Positions 1 to 7,753 of a DNA stretch of 64,000 nt are shown here, piece by piece; within the stretch, counting starts at the first letter, position 1, and the number at the start of each line of letters is the position of its first letter. Under the pieces are notes generated by a model. The model had not been told where the DNA came from and ran no database searches. It was given only the letters and a program-made list of their open reading frames with translations. The stretch spans positions 10,737 through 74,736 of the forward strand of contig DASVQE010000080.1 of the NCBI GenBank assembly GCA_036389275.1, in the 5' to 3' direction. Both the position numbers and the translations under genes were made by a program. This DNA comes from QHVT01 sp036389275 (lineage in GTDB: Bacteria; Acidobacteriota; Thermoanaerobaculia; Gp7-AA8).

Positions 1-2
1 TC

Positions 3-1286
3 TCACGCCACCGCCTCACTCAACGCCCGCGCCGTGATCCCCGGATCCTTCACGTTGCCGAGCAGCGTCAGCGACAGCGACTCGGGGTCGACGACGGTGC
101 GGGCGATGGACTGGATGTCTTCGAGGGTGACGCGGTCGATGGCGGCGATGATCTCGTCGGGCGAGTATTGGCGGCCGAAGTAATACTCCTGGCGGGCGAT
201 GCCCGACATTCGGCTCACGGTCGATTCGAGCGAGAGCAGGATCGAGCCTTTGAGGTGCAGCTTCGCGGAGGAGAGCTCGTCGGGCGTGGCGCCTTCCAGC
301 TTGATCTTGCGCATCTCGGCGAGCGTCAGCTCGAGCACGCGCCGCAGATTTTTCGGCATGCAGGCGGCGTAGACGGCTTCGTAGCCGCCGTGAAGGTAGC
401 CGTTGTGATACGAGGCGATGCTGTAGACCAGACCTTCCTGTTCGCGGATGCGCTGGAAGAGACGTGAGGACATGCCGCCGCCGAGGATGGCGTTGAAGAG
501 CGCGGCGGCATAGCGCTCCTCACCTTGCTGCGGATAGCCGCGCGAGCCGAGGCAGAGATGCACCTGTTCGAGCTCGCGCTTCTCGCGCAGGATCACGTGC
601 TGCCGCGGCGTCGGCGCGTTCCACTCACGGCGGAACGGCTGGCGCGGCGCGGCCGGGAACTGCCGCTCGAGAAACGGCAGGAGCTGTTCCGGCCGGACGT
701 TGCCGGACGCGGCGAAGATCACGTTCGACGGCTGAAACGTCTCCTCGTAATGCGCGACGATTTTCGCGCGCTCGAGCCGCGCGATGGTCTCCTCGGTGCC
801 GAGGATCGGGCGGCCCAGCGGATGATCGGGCCAGAACGCGGTGACGAAGATCTCGTGCACCAGATCGTCGGGCGTGTCCTCGACCATCTTGATCTCCTCG
901 AGGATCACGCCGCGCTCCATCTCTACGTCTTCATCGCTGAAGCGCGGCATGGTGACGATCTCGCCGAGCAGCTCGAGCGCGGTCGGCACCTGCTCGTCGA
1001 GCACGTGGGCGTAGAAGGAGGTGTACTCCTTGCCCGTGAAGGCGTCGACGTCGCCGCCGAGGATGTCGATCACCTGCGCGATCTCGGCCGTGTTCCGCTT
1101 CGCCGTCCCCTTGAACACCAGGTGCTCGAGAAAGTGCGACGCGCCGCCGTGCTCCTCCGCCTCGACGGCCGAGCCGCTGCGGAGATAGAAGCCGAGGGCG
1201 ACCGAGCGGACGTACGGCAGCGTCTCGACGAGCACGGTCAGCCCCGACGGCAACGTGGTTTTGAAGACGCTCGACTCCCGGCTCAT
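3..1286 (-). CDS. M16 family zinc metallopeptidase (pitrilysin/PqqL-like)
   Basis: A 427-residue protein of the M16 (insulinase/mitochondrial processing peptidase) family, which cleaves peptides using zinc. The inverted zinc motif H-F-L-E-H lies at residues 51-55 and a downstream E-E-x-K-M segment near residue 130 supplies the third ligand region. The second, non-catalytic M16 domain follows (R-x-x-x-G-L-V-Y-S-I near residue 320). The start was placed at the ATG whose product begins MSRESSV, directly before the conserved T-L-P-S-G-L-T-V segment; the longer open frame upstream (to about 2114) runs antisense through the neighbouring gene and is a shadow. No signal peptide is visible. It is divergent from the next gene. 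The family call is secure; the substrate is unknown. Confidence 0.93.
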   Translation of the reverse strand: MSRESSVFKTTLPSGLTVLVETLPYVRSVALGFYLRSGSAVEAEEHGGASHFLEHLVFKGTAKRNTAEIAQVIDILGGDVDAFTGKEYTSFYAHVLDEQVPTALELLGEIVTMPRFSDEDVEMERGVILEEIKMVEDTPDDLVHEIFVTAFWPDHPLGRPILGTEETIARLERAKIVAHYEETFQPSNVIFAASGNVRPEQLLPFLERQFPAAPRQPFRREWNAPTPRQHVILREKRELEQVHLCLGSRGYPQQGEERYAAALFNAILGGGMSSRLFQRIREQEGLVYSIASYHNGYLHGGYEAVYAACMPKNLRRVLELTLAEMRKIKLEGATPDELSSAKLHLKGSILLSLESTVSRMSGIARQEYYFGRQYSPDEIIAAIDRVTLEDIQSIARTVVDPESLSLTLLGNVKDPGITARALSEAVA

Positions 1287-1358
1287 GCGCGGCGGATTGT
1301 ACGCGGGACCGCTCGAGTTCGCGCGCCAATGCAGACGTCGGGTAGTTTCCATCATTAC

Positions 1359-1378
1359 GTCTACACGGAAGGGTAGAC
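1359..1378. promoter_or_regulatory. Palindrome in divergent intergenic region
   Basis: GTCTAC (1359-1364) and GTAGAC (1373-1378) form a perfect 6-bp inverted repeat with an 8-nt spacer. It sits in the 123-bp gap between the divergent M16 peptidase and the secreted orphan, so it could be an operator or a small hairpin. No regulator gene is adjacent. Confidence 0.25.
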
Positions 1379-1409
1379 ATCCATTAGGGTGGCGCCCGGA
1401 GGTGAGACT

Positions 1410-2276
1410 ATGAATCGACGTCTTTCGATCCTCGTCCTGGCTCTGCTGTCCTTCGCGGCGCCGCTCTTCGCCGCACCCGGTCTCCTCTATCCGCTCGACC
1501 GCAAACTCGCCGACGGCGCGAGTCATCGGGTGGTCGTGAGCGTGCAACTCGACGGAAAGGTCCTGGCGCAGGAGATCTACGTCTTCACCCTCGCATCGCC
1601 GGCGGCGCTGCCGCTGCGGCTGCAGGGCGCCACGCGCGAGATCATCGAGTCGCTCGAGCGCGAGCATCCGCTGGCCATGCGCGTCGTCGTGACCATCGAC
1701 GGCGCGGCGAAGGAGCTGACGTTGCCGCGGCTGCTGCAGCAGGACGCGCTGGCGCGGGCGCGCGGCCTCGCGCCCGTCGCCGAGTACGTGATCGAGCCGC
1801 GGCGCGGCAACGTTCCGCATGAGGCGCCGAAGGATCCGCCCAACGCCCCGATGCGCATCGTCACGAACACCGAGTCGATGTGCCCCAACTCGAGCTACTG
1901 CATGGACGACTACTGGGATTGCAAGGGCGGCCACGGCGACAACGAGAACAACGAGTACTGCGACTTCGAGCTGCAGCGCTGCCAGTTCGGCGAGCACGTC
2001 ACCCGCAACGTGCGCACGAACAATCAGTACAGCCTCTTCGGCGCCGTTCCGGTCTGCGCGCACGACGGCTTCTGGGAAGCCTTCAACGCCCACGTCTACC
2101 TCATGGGCTCGCACTCCTACACCGATCAGGTGTGGGACGACTGGTACTGCGGCGGATCGCTGGTCTCGTCGACGCTGGTGTCGTCGACCAACGGCTCGGA
2201 GACCTGCTGGTACAAGACCGAGGAGACGTGCGGCATGGGCGGCGAAGACATCAGCGGCGAGTGCACGTTCCCGTAG
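1410..2276 (+). CDS. Secreted cysteine-rich protein of unknown function
   Basis: A 288-residue protein that I do not recognise. It starts at the ATG preceded by a strong GGAGGTGA ribosome-binding site (1398-1405), five bases upstream. A Sec signal peptide is clear: a basic start, a Leu/Ala-rich core and an A-x-A-like end near residue 22 (L-F-A-A-P-G). The next 130 residues look like a beta-rich domain. The C-terminal 110 residues carry about eleven cysteines together with many Asp, Asn and Tyr, which suggests a disulfide-stabilised extracellular domain. Its stop (TAG) abuts the stop of the convergent pseudopilin gene with no intergenic base. Export is inferred from the signal peptide; no function is proposed. 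Confidence 0.8.
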   Translation: MNRRLSILVLALLSFAAPLFAAPGLLYPLDRKLADGASHRVVVSVQLDGKVLAQEIYVFTLASPAALPLRLQGATREIIESLEREHPLAMRVVVTIDGAAKELTLPRLLQQDALARARGLAPVAEYVIEPRRGNVPHEAPKDPPNAPMRIVTNTESMCPNSSYCMDDYWDCKGGHGDNENNEYCDFELQRCQFGEHVTRNVRTNNQYSLFGAVPVCAHDGFWEAFNAHVYLMGSHSYTDQVWDDWYCGGSLVSSTLVSSTNGSETCWYKTEETCGMGGEDISGECTFP

Positions 2277-2867
2277 TTACGGCTTCTGCATCGCCAGTTG
2301 GCGCAGGGCGAGCTCCGACTCGAGGTCCTGGACGGTGTAGACCCACTCCTCGTAGTTCTCGGCGCCGTTCAGGGTGACGTAGCTCTTGCCTTTGAACTTC
2401 GGGCGGACGCCGACGAACGGGCCGGTGTAGTCGGGCGGCGAGAGCTCCGGAATGAGCTTGCTCGGCGGCATGACCTGCGGCGGCTGGTTGGGCGGCGGCG
2501 GCGGCTGGTTGGCCGTCGCCGCCGCGACCGCGGTCGGCGGCACGAGGATCCAGTCGTCTTCCTTGCCGGTCAGCGGGCAAGGCCACTTGCCGGTGCCGCG
2601 CAGCAGGCGAGGCTGACGCGCGTCCTGCAACTGCTGGAGCGAGGTCGGCATGGCCTGATTCTTCACGCGCCAGGCGCGGATGCCGCGCGCGTACTGCTTC
2701 ATCAGGAAGATGGTCTGGCGGTCGCGGTCGCGCTTGAGCACGATCGACCACTGCTCCGGCACCGTGTAGGCGATGACGATGCTGATCACCGTCAGGATGA
2801 CGATCAGCGCGGCGAGGGTGAAGCCTTCCTGACCGCGCCGCTCAGAGGTCGGTGTACGCGATTCCAT
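2277..2867 (-). CDS. Pseudopilin-like protein lacking the conserved Glu5
   Basis: A 196-residue protein with a type IV prepilin-like N-terminus: a hydrophilic leader ending in G, then F-T-L-A-A-L-I-V and a continuous hydrophobic helix. The +5 glutamate found in most pilins is replaced by alanine, as is known for GspK-type tip pseudopilins. The rest has a K-R-D-R-D-R-Q region, a Pro/Gln-rich loop (around residues 115-135) and a C-terminal domain of no recognised family. It is the last gene of the 12802-2277 pilus/secretion operon and overlaps the upstream gspG-like gene by 26 bp. It is probably a minor or tip component; the exact subtype is uncertain. Confidence 0.7.
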   Translation of the reverse strand: MESRTPTSERRGQEGFTLAALIVILTVISIVIAYTVPEQWSIVLKRDRDRQTIFLMKQYARGIRAWRVKNQAMPTSLQQLQDARQPRLLRGTGKWPCPLTGKEDDWILVPPTAVAAATANQPPPPPNQPPQVMPPSKLIPELSPPDYTGPFVGVRPKFKGKSYVTLNGAENYEEWVYTVQDLESELALRQLAMQKP

Positions 2868-3360
2868 CGAGCGTCTTTCCCGGCGACTTGCTCTTGACGT
2901 CGATCACGCCCGGCTGCAGCAGCGCGTTCGGATCGGGATCGGAGCTCATGCCGTTCTCGAGGCTCAGCGGATCTTCCATCACCGCTTCCCAGTCGGGCTG
3001 CCCGCTGATCGGATCGGCCGGGATCTTCCGGATGTAATTCGGCACGAGCTCGTTGAGGTCCGTCGGATAGTGCTGCTTGTCGGCGTAGAAGTTGTCGATG
3101 GCCTTGCGCATCTGAAAGAGGTTGTCCTTCAGCGCCGCCTCGCGCGCCTTCCGCTGCGCGAACTTCACGTTCACCACCGCAACGGCCGCGAGGATGCCGA
3201 TGATGGTGACGACGACGATCAGCTCGATGAGAGAAAAGCCACGCTGAGACGAACGATGAACGATGAACGATGAACGATGAACACGTTCGTGGTGCGACAC
3301 CGTCGGCTCGCCTTCGTTCATCGTTCCGCGTTCATCGTTCATCGTTCTGTCCATCACCAT
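2842..3360 (-). CDS. GspG-type major pseudopilin with repeat-derived leader
   Basis: A 172-residue pseudopilin. The prepilin peptidase site is R-G before F-S-L-I-E-L-I-V, with Glu5 present and a typical 20-residue hydrophobic helix. The downstream part is GspG-like (A-I-D-N-F-Y-A-D-K, Y-P-T-D-L-N-E-L). The leader is unusually long, about 42 residues, and most of it is encoded by a short inverted repeat element (3251-3347). There is no ATG, GTG or TTG nearer the cleavage site in this frame, so the repeat really appears to be translated. Starts at residue 1, 7 or 14 are all possible. It overlaps its upstream neighbour by 7 bp. The call is firm; the start is not. Confidence 0.85.
   Translation of the reverse strand: MVMDRTMNDERGTMNEGEPTVSHHERVHRSSFIVHRSSQRGFSLIELIVVVTIIGILAAVAVVNVKFAQRKAREAALKDNLFQMRKAIDNFYADKQHYPTDLNELVPNYIRKIPADPISGQPDWEAVMEDPLSLENGMSSDPDPNALLQPGVIDVKSKSPGKTLDGIAYTDL
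3251..3347. repeat. Inverted clusters of a 7-bp repeat (GAACGAT) inside a pilin leader
   Basis: At 3251-3282 GAACGAT is tandemly repeated about four and a half times. After a 34-bp spacer the complementary unit ATCGTTC recurs at 3317-3347 with one interruption (CGCG). The two clusters could pair as a long hairpin. The element lies wholly within the coding sequence of the gspG-like pseudopilin leader and stays in frame, giving a hydrophilic Asn/Asp/Glu/Arg and His/Arg/Ser rich leader. A similar architecture with a different 9-bp unit occurs at 57597-57676. Confidence 0.85.
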
Positions 3361-3854
3361 TCGTTGTAATGCGTCTTGCCGTCGAGTGCCAGCGCCTTCG
3401 AGGAGCTGTGCACCTCGTAGACGTTCGCTTTGTTCGACGAGGTCGTGTCGGGATCGTCGGTGGTCGAGAGCGTGATCCAGTCGTTGCGGCCGGTCATCGG
3501 GTCGATGAGGTCGCGCTCGCGGATCACGTGTACGGTCTTGCTGTCGGCGGTCTTCACGCCCTTGAGCAGCTCGTCGAGGTCCTTCGGATAGCCGTCGGAG
3601 CCGAGCGCCTGCATCTGCGCCGGAGCGTTCCCGCCGGGCGCAGGCATCGTCATCAGATCGTGGTAGCGATCGATGGCGTCGGTGATCTTGCGCAAACGAT
3701 CGCGCAGCTCGATCTCCTTCTGCCGGCGGAAGCCGAAGCGCGCCACCGGCATGGCCACCGCGGCCAGGATGCCGATGATGGCGACGACGGTCACGAGCTC
3801 CGCGATCGTGAAGCCGCCGCTGCGCTTTCGGGAAGAGAGCCGGGTCATGATCAC
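3354..3854 (-). CDS. GspG-like pseudopilin (paralogue of the one at 42495)
   Basis: A 166-residue pseudopilin with leader MIMTRLSSRKRSGG, cleavage before F-T-I-A-E-L and Glu5 present. The helix is followed by R-Q-K-E-I-E-L-R and A-I-D-R-Y-H-D-L. The C-terminal half contains D-L-I-D-P-M-T-G-x-N-D-W and ends H-Y-N-E-W. The orphan pseudopilin at 42495-42965 shares all these blocks, so the two are recent paralogues. It overlaps the secretin gene by 4 bp and the following gspG-like gene by 7 bp, so it belongs to the pilus/secretion operon. Whether the operon builds a pilus or a type II pseudopilus is not decided by these genes alone. Confidence 0.85.
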   Translation of the reverse strand: MIMTRLSSRKRSGGFTIAELVTVVAIIGILAAVAMPVARFGFRRQKEIELRDRLRKITDAIDRYHDLMTMPAPGGNAPAQMQALGSDGYPKDLDELLKGVKTADSKTVHVIRERDLIDPMTGRNDWITLSTTDDPDTTSSNKANVYEVHSSSKALALDGKTHYNEW

Positions 3855-6409
3855 TGCACTCGTGCGCGTCCGCCGGCCACTGCCGCGACGATGCTCTGTC
3901 CGCCGCGCGCGCGGAAGTCGGGATTCTCCAGCACCAGGAACGTCTCGCCGGCCAGTCCGCCGTGCACGCGGATGGTCAGCACCTGTCCGCCGCCGACGAA
4001 GCGCAGCGGCTCGCCTTTCTTCGCCGAGGTGACGCGGATCGTGCCGGCGTTGCGGTCGACCGCGATCACCGGCGGCAGATTCGGATCGAAGTCGATAGCC
4101 GCGCCCGCGGCGACATCGGTCACGTCCATCGAGCGCGGGTCGTAGTGCAGCAGCAGCTCGTTCGCGGTGAGGCCGTCGAGATCCATCCCGATCACGCTCC
4201 AGAGCTTCGTCTCGCCGGGGCCGAGGCTGATCGTCGCCGGCTGCGGGCCGATGCGCGGCGCGAGGCGCAGCGCGGCCGTGTCCGGCTCGTTCGCCGCGGC
4301 CACCGACATCGCCGCGATGCGGCCGGTGGCGTCGCTCGCGGGCGTCGACTTCGAAGCCTGCGGCGTCGGCGGCACCGGATTCTGCGTCGGCGGCGGCGGC
4401 TGGCGGCGGAACGGATCGTTCGGCGCGGTGCCCTGCGTCGGAGGCGGCGGCGCCGGCTCGTCCTCGTCCGGCGCGCCGGCGTCCTGGTCGTTCTCCTGGA
4501 TGTAATTGCCCGGCTCACCATCCGTCGAGAGCTGCAGCGGGCGGCCGCTCGCGCCGCGCGGCACGAACGGATCGGCGCCGATCTGCGACTCGATGCGCGG
4601 CGAGACGCCGCGGAAGGTGAGGTTGTTGCCGGTGCCGACCCACATCGGCGCCACATCCTCTTCCGTGATGTCCGGAATGCGGATGATGTGCGGCGTCATG
4701 GTCAACACAAGGTCGGTGCGCGTCTCTTCGTTGCGCTCCTTCGAGAAGAGGCGGCCGATGATCGGAATCTCGCCGAGGATCGGCGTCTTCTCGACGCCCT
4801 TCACCTTGTTCGACTGAATCAGGCCCGCGAGGAAATTCGTCTCGCCGTCTTTGAGGCGGATGGTCGACTCGATCGTGCGCGTGGCGAACGTCGGCTGCGA
4901 CTGCCCGGCGAACGTCACCGGGTTGCCCTGGTTCGACACTTCGACCGTCAGCTTGAGCGTGACCTCGCGGTTGTGGTGCACGCGCGGCTCCATCGCCACC
5001 TTGATGCCGACGTCCTGATACTGGAAGGAGGTGTAGGGCGTGTAGAGGTTGTTCGGGTTGGTGGTCGTGCCGGGGTTCACGCCGGCGACGGTCGTCACCG
5101 GCACCGGGATTCGCTGGCCGATGTGCAGCGTGGCCTTCTCACCCTCGGAGATGCGCAGCTCGGGATTGGCGAGCAGTTCGCTGTTGCCCAAGGTCTTGAG
5201 CAGCGAGTAGGTGGCCGCGGGAACCGAGAAGCTCAAGCCGTTGCGCAGCGCGTTCACGTCGCCGAGGCTGTTGGCGATGTCGGAGAGCGTGCCGCCGGTG
5301 AACGGCACGACCTTGTTGTCGATCACGATCGGCTTGCCGTAGTTCGGGCTGGACGGATTGCTGTCGAGCGTGAGCGGCGTGACCGTGCCGCCGCTGACGC
5401 CGGTGATGGCCACGCCGACGTCGCGGATGCGCGAGAGATCGAGCTGCACGAGCTCCACCGCCACGACCACTTCCGCCTTCGCCTTGTCGTTCGCCTCGAT
5501 GATCTTCTCGGCGATGCGCACCTTGTCGGCGGTGTCGCGGATGGTGATGGCGTTGAGCGCTTTCAGCGGGAAGACGTTGCGCGCCTCGATCATCGTGCGC
5601 ACGACGTTGGTGACCTGCTCGGCGTCGCCGTTCGACAGGTAGAACGTGCGGATGACCAGATCCTCGTAGTCGCGGCGCGCCTGCGGGTTGTCGGGAACGA
5701 CGATGATGGTGCGCTCGTCGAGCACTTTGTAGAAGTGATTGGCGGCCTGCATCACGCGCTCGAGCGCCTGCTGCGCGGTGACGTCGCGCAACTCGATGGA
5801 GATGCGGTCGTCCTTGACGGCCTGGTCGAACAGGATGTTGATGCCGAAGGCGTTGCCGAGGGCGCGGTAGATGTCCTTGACCGGCGTCTCGCGCGCGAAC
5901 GTGAGCGAGATCGGCTCGTTCGAGGTCGGGTTGAGCTGCGGCGGCTGCGCCTTGGTGATCGACGAGCGCGCGCGGCGCTTCACTTCATCGACGGAGGTCT
6001 GCTCGGCGGCGGCGCGCTGGATGTCGTTGATCAGGCCGACCACTTTCGAGAGCTCGACCGCCGCGTACTGGTTGCTCGAGTCGAGACGCACGGTGAGCTG
6101 CAGCTCCGACATGGCCAGTTGCGCGAGGCGGAGCTGGTCGTTGCCGGTGGCCTCGTTCGCGGCGGCGCGCAGCGTCTTGCCTTTCTCGAAGTGCGCGCGC
6201 GAAGCCTCGCGGCGGGCGCGGTCGAGCGCGACCTTGTACTCCCGGTTGTTCGGGTCGATCTCCAGCGCCTTCTCGTACTGCGTCACGGCGACGTCCCAGT
6301 TCTTGTCCGTCTCCGCCGCGCGCGCTTTCTGGTAGGCGCTGTAGCTCGCGCACGAGAGTGTGACGAGCGAGATCAATACGGCCGCGGTGATTGCCTTCAG
6401 TCGATTCAT
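3851..6409 (-). CDS. pilQ: PilQ/GspD-type secretin with N-terminal TPR and C-terminal cohesin-like domain
   Basis: An 852-residue outer-membrane secretin. The signal sequence ends in T-L-S-C at residue 20, a possible but non-canonical lipobox. Domains in order: TPR-like repeat (about 24-65), a helical region to about 150, a STN/N0-like domain (about 165-240), a secretin N1-type domain (about 250-310), and the secretin core (about 395-575) with V-P-V and L-A-G-L-I-Q-S and the ending T-P-H-I-I-R-I-P. A Pro-rich linker (about 650-690) leads to a beta domain (about 715-850) resembling cohesin/dockerin-partner modules. It forms the pore for the pilus or secreted protein. It is translationally linked to the next gspG-like gene (4-bp overlap). 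The secretin call is secure; the cohesin label rests on pattern only. Confidence 0.93.
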   Translation of the reverse strand: MNRLKAITAAVLISLVTLSCASYSAYQKARAAETDKNWDVAVTQYEKALEIDPNNREYKVALDRARREASRAHFEKGKTLRAAANEATGNDQLRLAQLAMSELQLTVRLDSSNQYAAVELSKVVGLINDIQRAAAEQTSVDEVKRRARSSITKAQPPQLNPTSNEPISLTFARETPVKDIYRALGNAFGINILFDQAVKDDRISIELRDVTAQQALERVMQAANHFYKVLDERTIIVVPDNPQARRDYEDLVIRTFYLSNGDAEQVTNVVRTMIEARNVFPLKALNAITIRDTADKVRIAEKIIEANDKAKAEVVVAVELVQLDLSRIRDVGVAITGVSGGTVTPLTLDSNPSSPNYGKPIVIDNKVVPFTGGTLSDIANSLGDVNALRNGLSFSVPAATYSLLKTLGNSELLANPELRISEGEKATLHIGQRIPVPVTTVAGVNPGTTTNPNNLYTPYTSFQYQDVGIKVAMEPRVHHNREVTLKLTVEVSNQGNPVTFAGQSQPTFATRTIESTIRLKDGETNFLAGLIQSNKVKGVEKTPILGEIPIIGRLFSKERNEETRTDLVLTMTPHIIRIPDITEEDVAPMWVGTGNNLTFRGVSPRIESQIGADPFVPRGASGRPLQLSTDGEPGNYIQENDQDAGAPDEDEPAPPPPTQGTAPNDPFRRQPPPPTQNPVPPTPQASKSTPASDATGRIAAMSVAAANEPDTAALRLAPRIGPQPATISLGPGETKLWSVIGMDLDGLTANELLLHYDPRSMDVTDVAAGAAIDFDPNLPPVIAVDRNAGTIRVTSAKKGEPLRFVGGGQVLTIRVHGGLAGETFLVLENPDFRARGGQSIVAAVAGGRARVQ

Positions 6410-6470
6410 GTCTTTGGTCCTGATGCTGCTTTGTGGCGTCGTACTCTGTGACGCCGCTGGCGGCGAATGG

Positions 6471-7157
6471 TCACTGTGCGAGCGGTATCCGCTGCGTGAT
6501 GTCGGGCGGGAAACCGACGAAGCCGATCTCCACCGACTCGATGCCGATGCGCCGGAGGATGAACTTCCCTTCGATCACTTCGCCGATGCGCGCGTTGACG
6601 ATCTCTCCTTCGCGCGTAAACGTCGCGATCGGAGCCTGCTGCCGGCCGAAGATGCCGATGAATTTGTAGTTGAACTGCGGCGGGACGGGCGGCGGAGGCG
6701 GCGGCGGAATCTCCGCGCCGCTCTCGCACGCGGTGCCGATGCCGTCGCGGTCGATGTCCTGCTGGTCGGGGTTGACCACGCTCACGCAGTTGTCCCGGAA
6801 GTCCGGAATTCCGTCTTTGTCCTGGTCGGGCGGCGGCGGAGGCGGCTGCTGTGGAGGCGGCGGCGGCGGCGGCGGCGGCTCCTTGTACGCGAAGAGGTTC
6901 CGGTCGCTGCGATAGCTGCCGCTGGCCGCGTCGAGCAGATCGAGACGCACCGGCTCGACGCCCGGCGTCGCCGCGGCGCGCTGCTGCGCCGGACGCGGCG
7001 GACCGCCCGCGGGCGCCTCGCCCTCGAGATCTCCGGCGCCGCGCGCCGGTGCCGCCGCCGGCGCCGAAGTCTCCGGCGCGGCGAACGTGTAGATCGCGAA
7101 TGCACCGATCAGAATCAGTGCGGCGACGGTCCAGGTCTTCCAGTTCGTCCAGTTCAT
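6471..7157 (-). CDS. PilP/GspC-like inner-membrane protein with thrombospondin type 3 calcium-binding repeats
   Basis: A 228-residue protein in the pilP position between pilO and pilQ. One N-terminal transmembrane helix (about 10-27) is followed by an Ala/Pro-rich stretch, two polyproline runs (about 94-110 and 151-160) and, between them at 111-146, acidic D-x-D-x-D-G repeats with paired cysteines that match thrombospondin type 3 calcium-binding units. The C-terminal 65 residues (F-I-G-I-F-G...G-E-V-I-E-G-K-F-I) resemble the small beta domain of PilP/GspC that docks onto the secretin. Start chosen at the ATG overlapping the pilO stop (TGATG); a GTG one codon earlier is equally open. The placement is a strong clue, the homology is weak. 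Confidence 0.7.
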   Translation of the reverse strand: MNWTNWKTWTVAALILIGAFAIYTFAAPETSAPAAAPARGAGDLEGEAPAGGPPRPAQQRAAATPGVEPVRLDLLDAASGSYRSDRNLFAYKEPPPPPPPPPQQPPPPPPDQDKDGIPDFRDNCVSVVNPDQQDIDRDGIGTACESGAEIPPPPPPPVPPQFNYKFIGIFGRQQAPIATFTREGEIVNARIGEVIEGKFILRRIGIESVEIGFVGFPPDITQRIPLAQ

Positions 7158-7753
7158 CACAACTGTTGGCCCGCGTCCGCCGCGGCGTCTCGGAAAAGCG
7201 TCTTCAGGTGGATCGTGAGCGAGAGATTCTGTCCTTCGCGCGCGGTCAGGCCGATGCTGTCGATGATCACGAACTGCCGCGAGAGCTCGAGCAGGTTGAT
7301 CAGGCGCCGCACGTTGCCGTACGTCCCTTCGACGGAGAAGGCGATGCCCACTTCGTTCGCGCCGACCGAGGCCTGACGTCCGCGTCCGGATACGCTCTGC
7401 ACCTCGACCGCTTTCTGGTCGAAGGCGTACGCCGGCGGCTCGAGGTTGCTGGCCACGGCCAGATGTTTCACTTCGCCGATGAGCGCCGTCAACCGCTCCG
7501 CGCGCGTGGCCCAGTGATGATCGTAGATCTCCGCGACGTCGCTCTCGACGCGCTTGTAGCTCTGCAGCGTCGCCTCGGCCTGCAGCCGCGCCGCGCGCGC
7601 CTCGTTGAGCTGCGCCTGCGCCGCCGCCTTCCGTTCGTCGAGCTCGTCGAGACGGCTCTGGTAGCGCACGCGATAGGTGAAGAAGAAGAGCGTGTTCGCG
7701 GCGAGCAGCACGCCGAGGATGAGCAGCAGGATCCGCTTCTCGCGCCAGATCAT
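7157..7753 (-). CDS. pilO: PilO-like type IV pilus inner-membrane platform protein
   Basis: A 198-residue bitopic protein: a short cytoplasmic start (M-I-W-R-E-K-R), one transmembrane helix (about 9-27), then a coiled coil of Glu/Arg/Ala heptads (about 30-75) and a ferredoxin-like periplasmic domain. The segment F-S-V-E-G-T-Y-G-N-V-R-R-L-I-N-L-L-E is typical of PilO. PilO pairs with PilN to form the alignment complex joining the cytoplasmic motor to the secretin. It overlaps pilN by 4 bp upstream and the pilP-like gene by 1 bp downstream, so translation is coupled. Confidence 0.88.
   Translation of the reverse strand: MIWREKRILLLILGVLLAANTLFFFTYRVRYQSRLDELDERKAAAQAQLNEARAARLQAEATLQSYKRVESDVAEIYDHHWATRAERLTALIGEVKHLAVASNLEPPAYAFDQKAVEVQSVSGRGRQASVGANEVGIAFSVEGTYGNVRRLINLLELSRQFVIIDSIGLTAREGQNLSLTIHLKTLFRDAAADAGQQL

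Noticed and set aside
3251..3347. CRISPR array
   Set aside because: The repeated unit is only 7 bp with no spacers between units; it is an inverted clustered repeat, not CRISPR.
3962..6451. 829-codon plus-strand frame opposite the secretin
   Set aside because: Antisense shadow of a well-supported secretin with biased Arg/Val/Asp composition.
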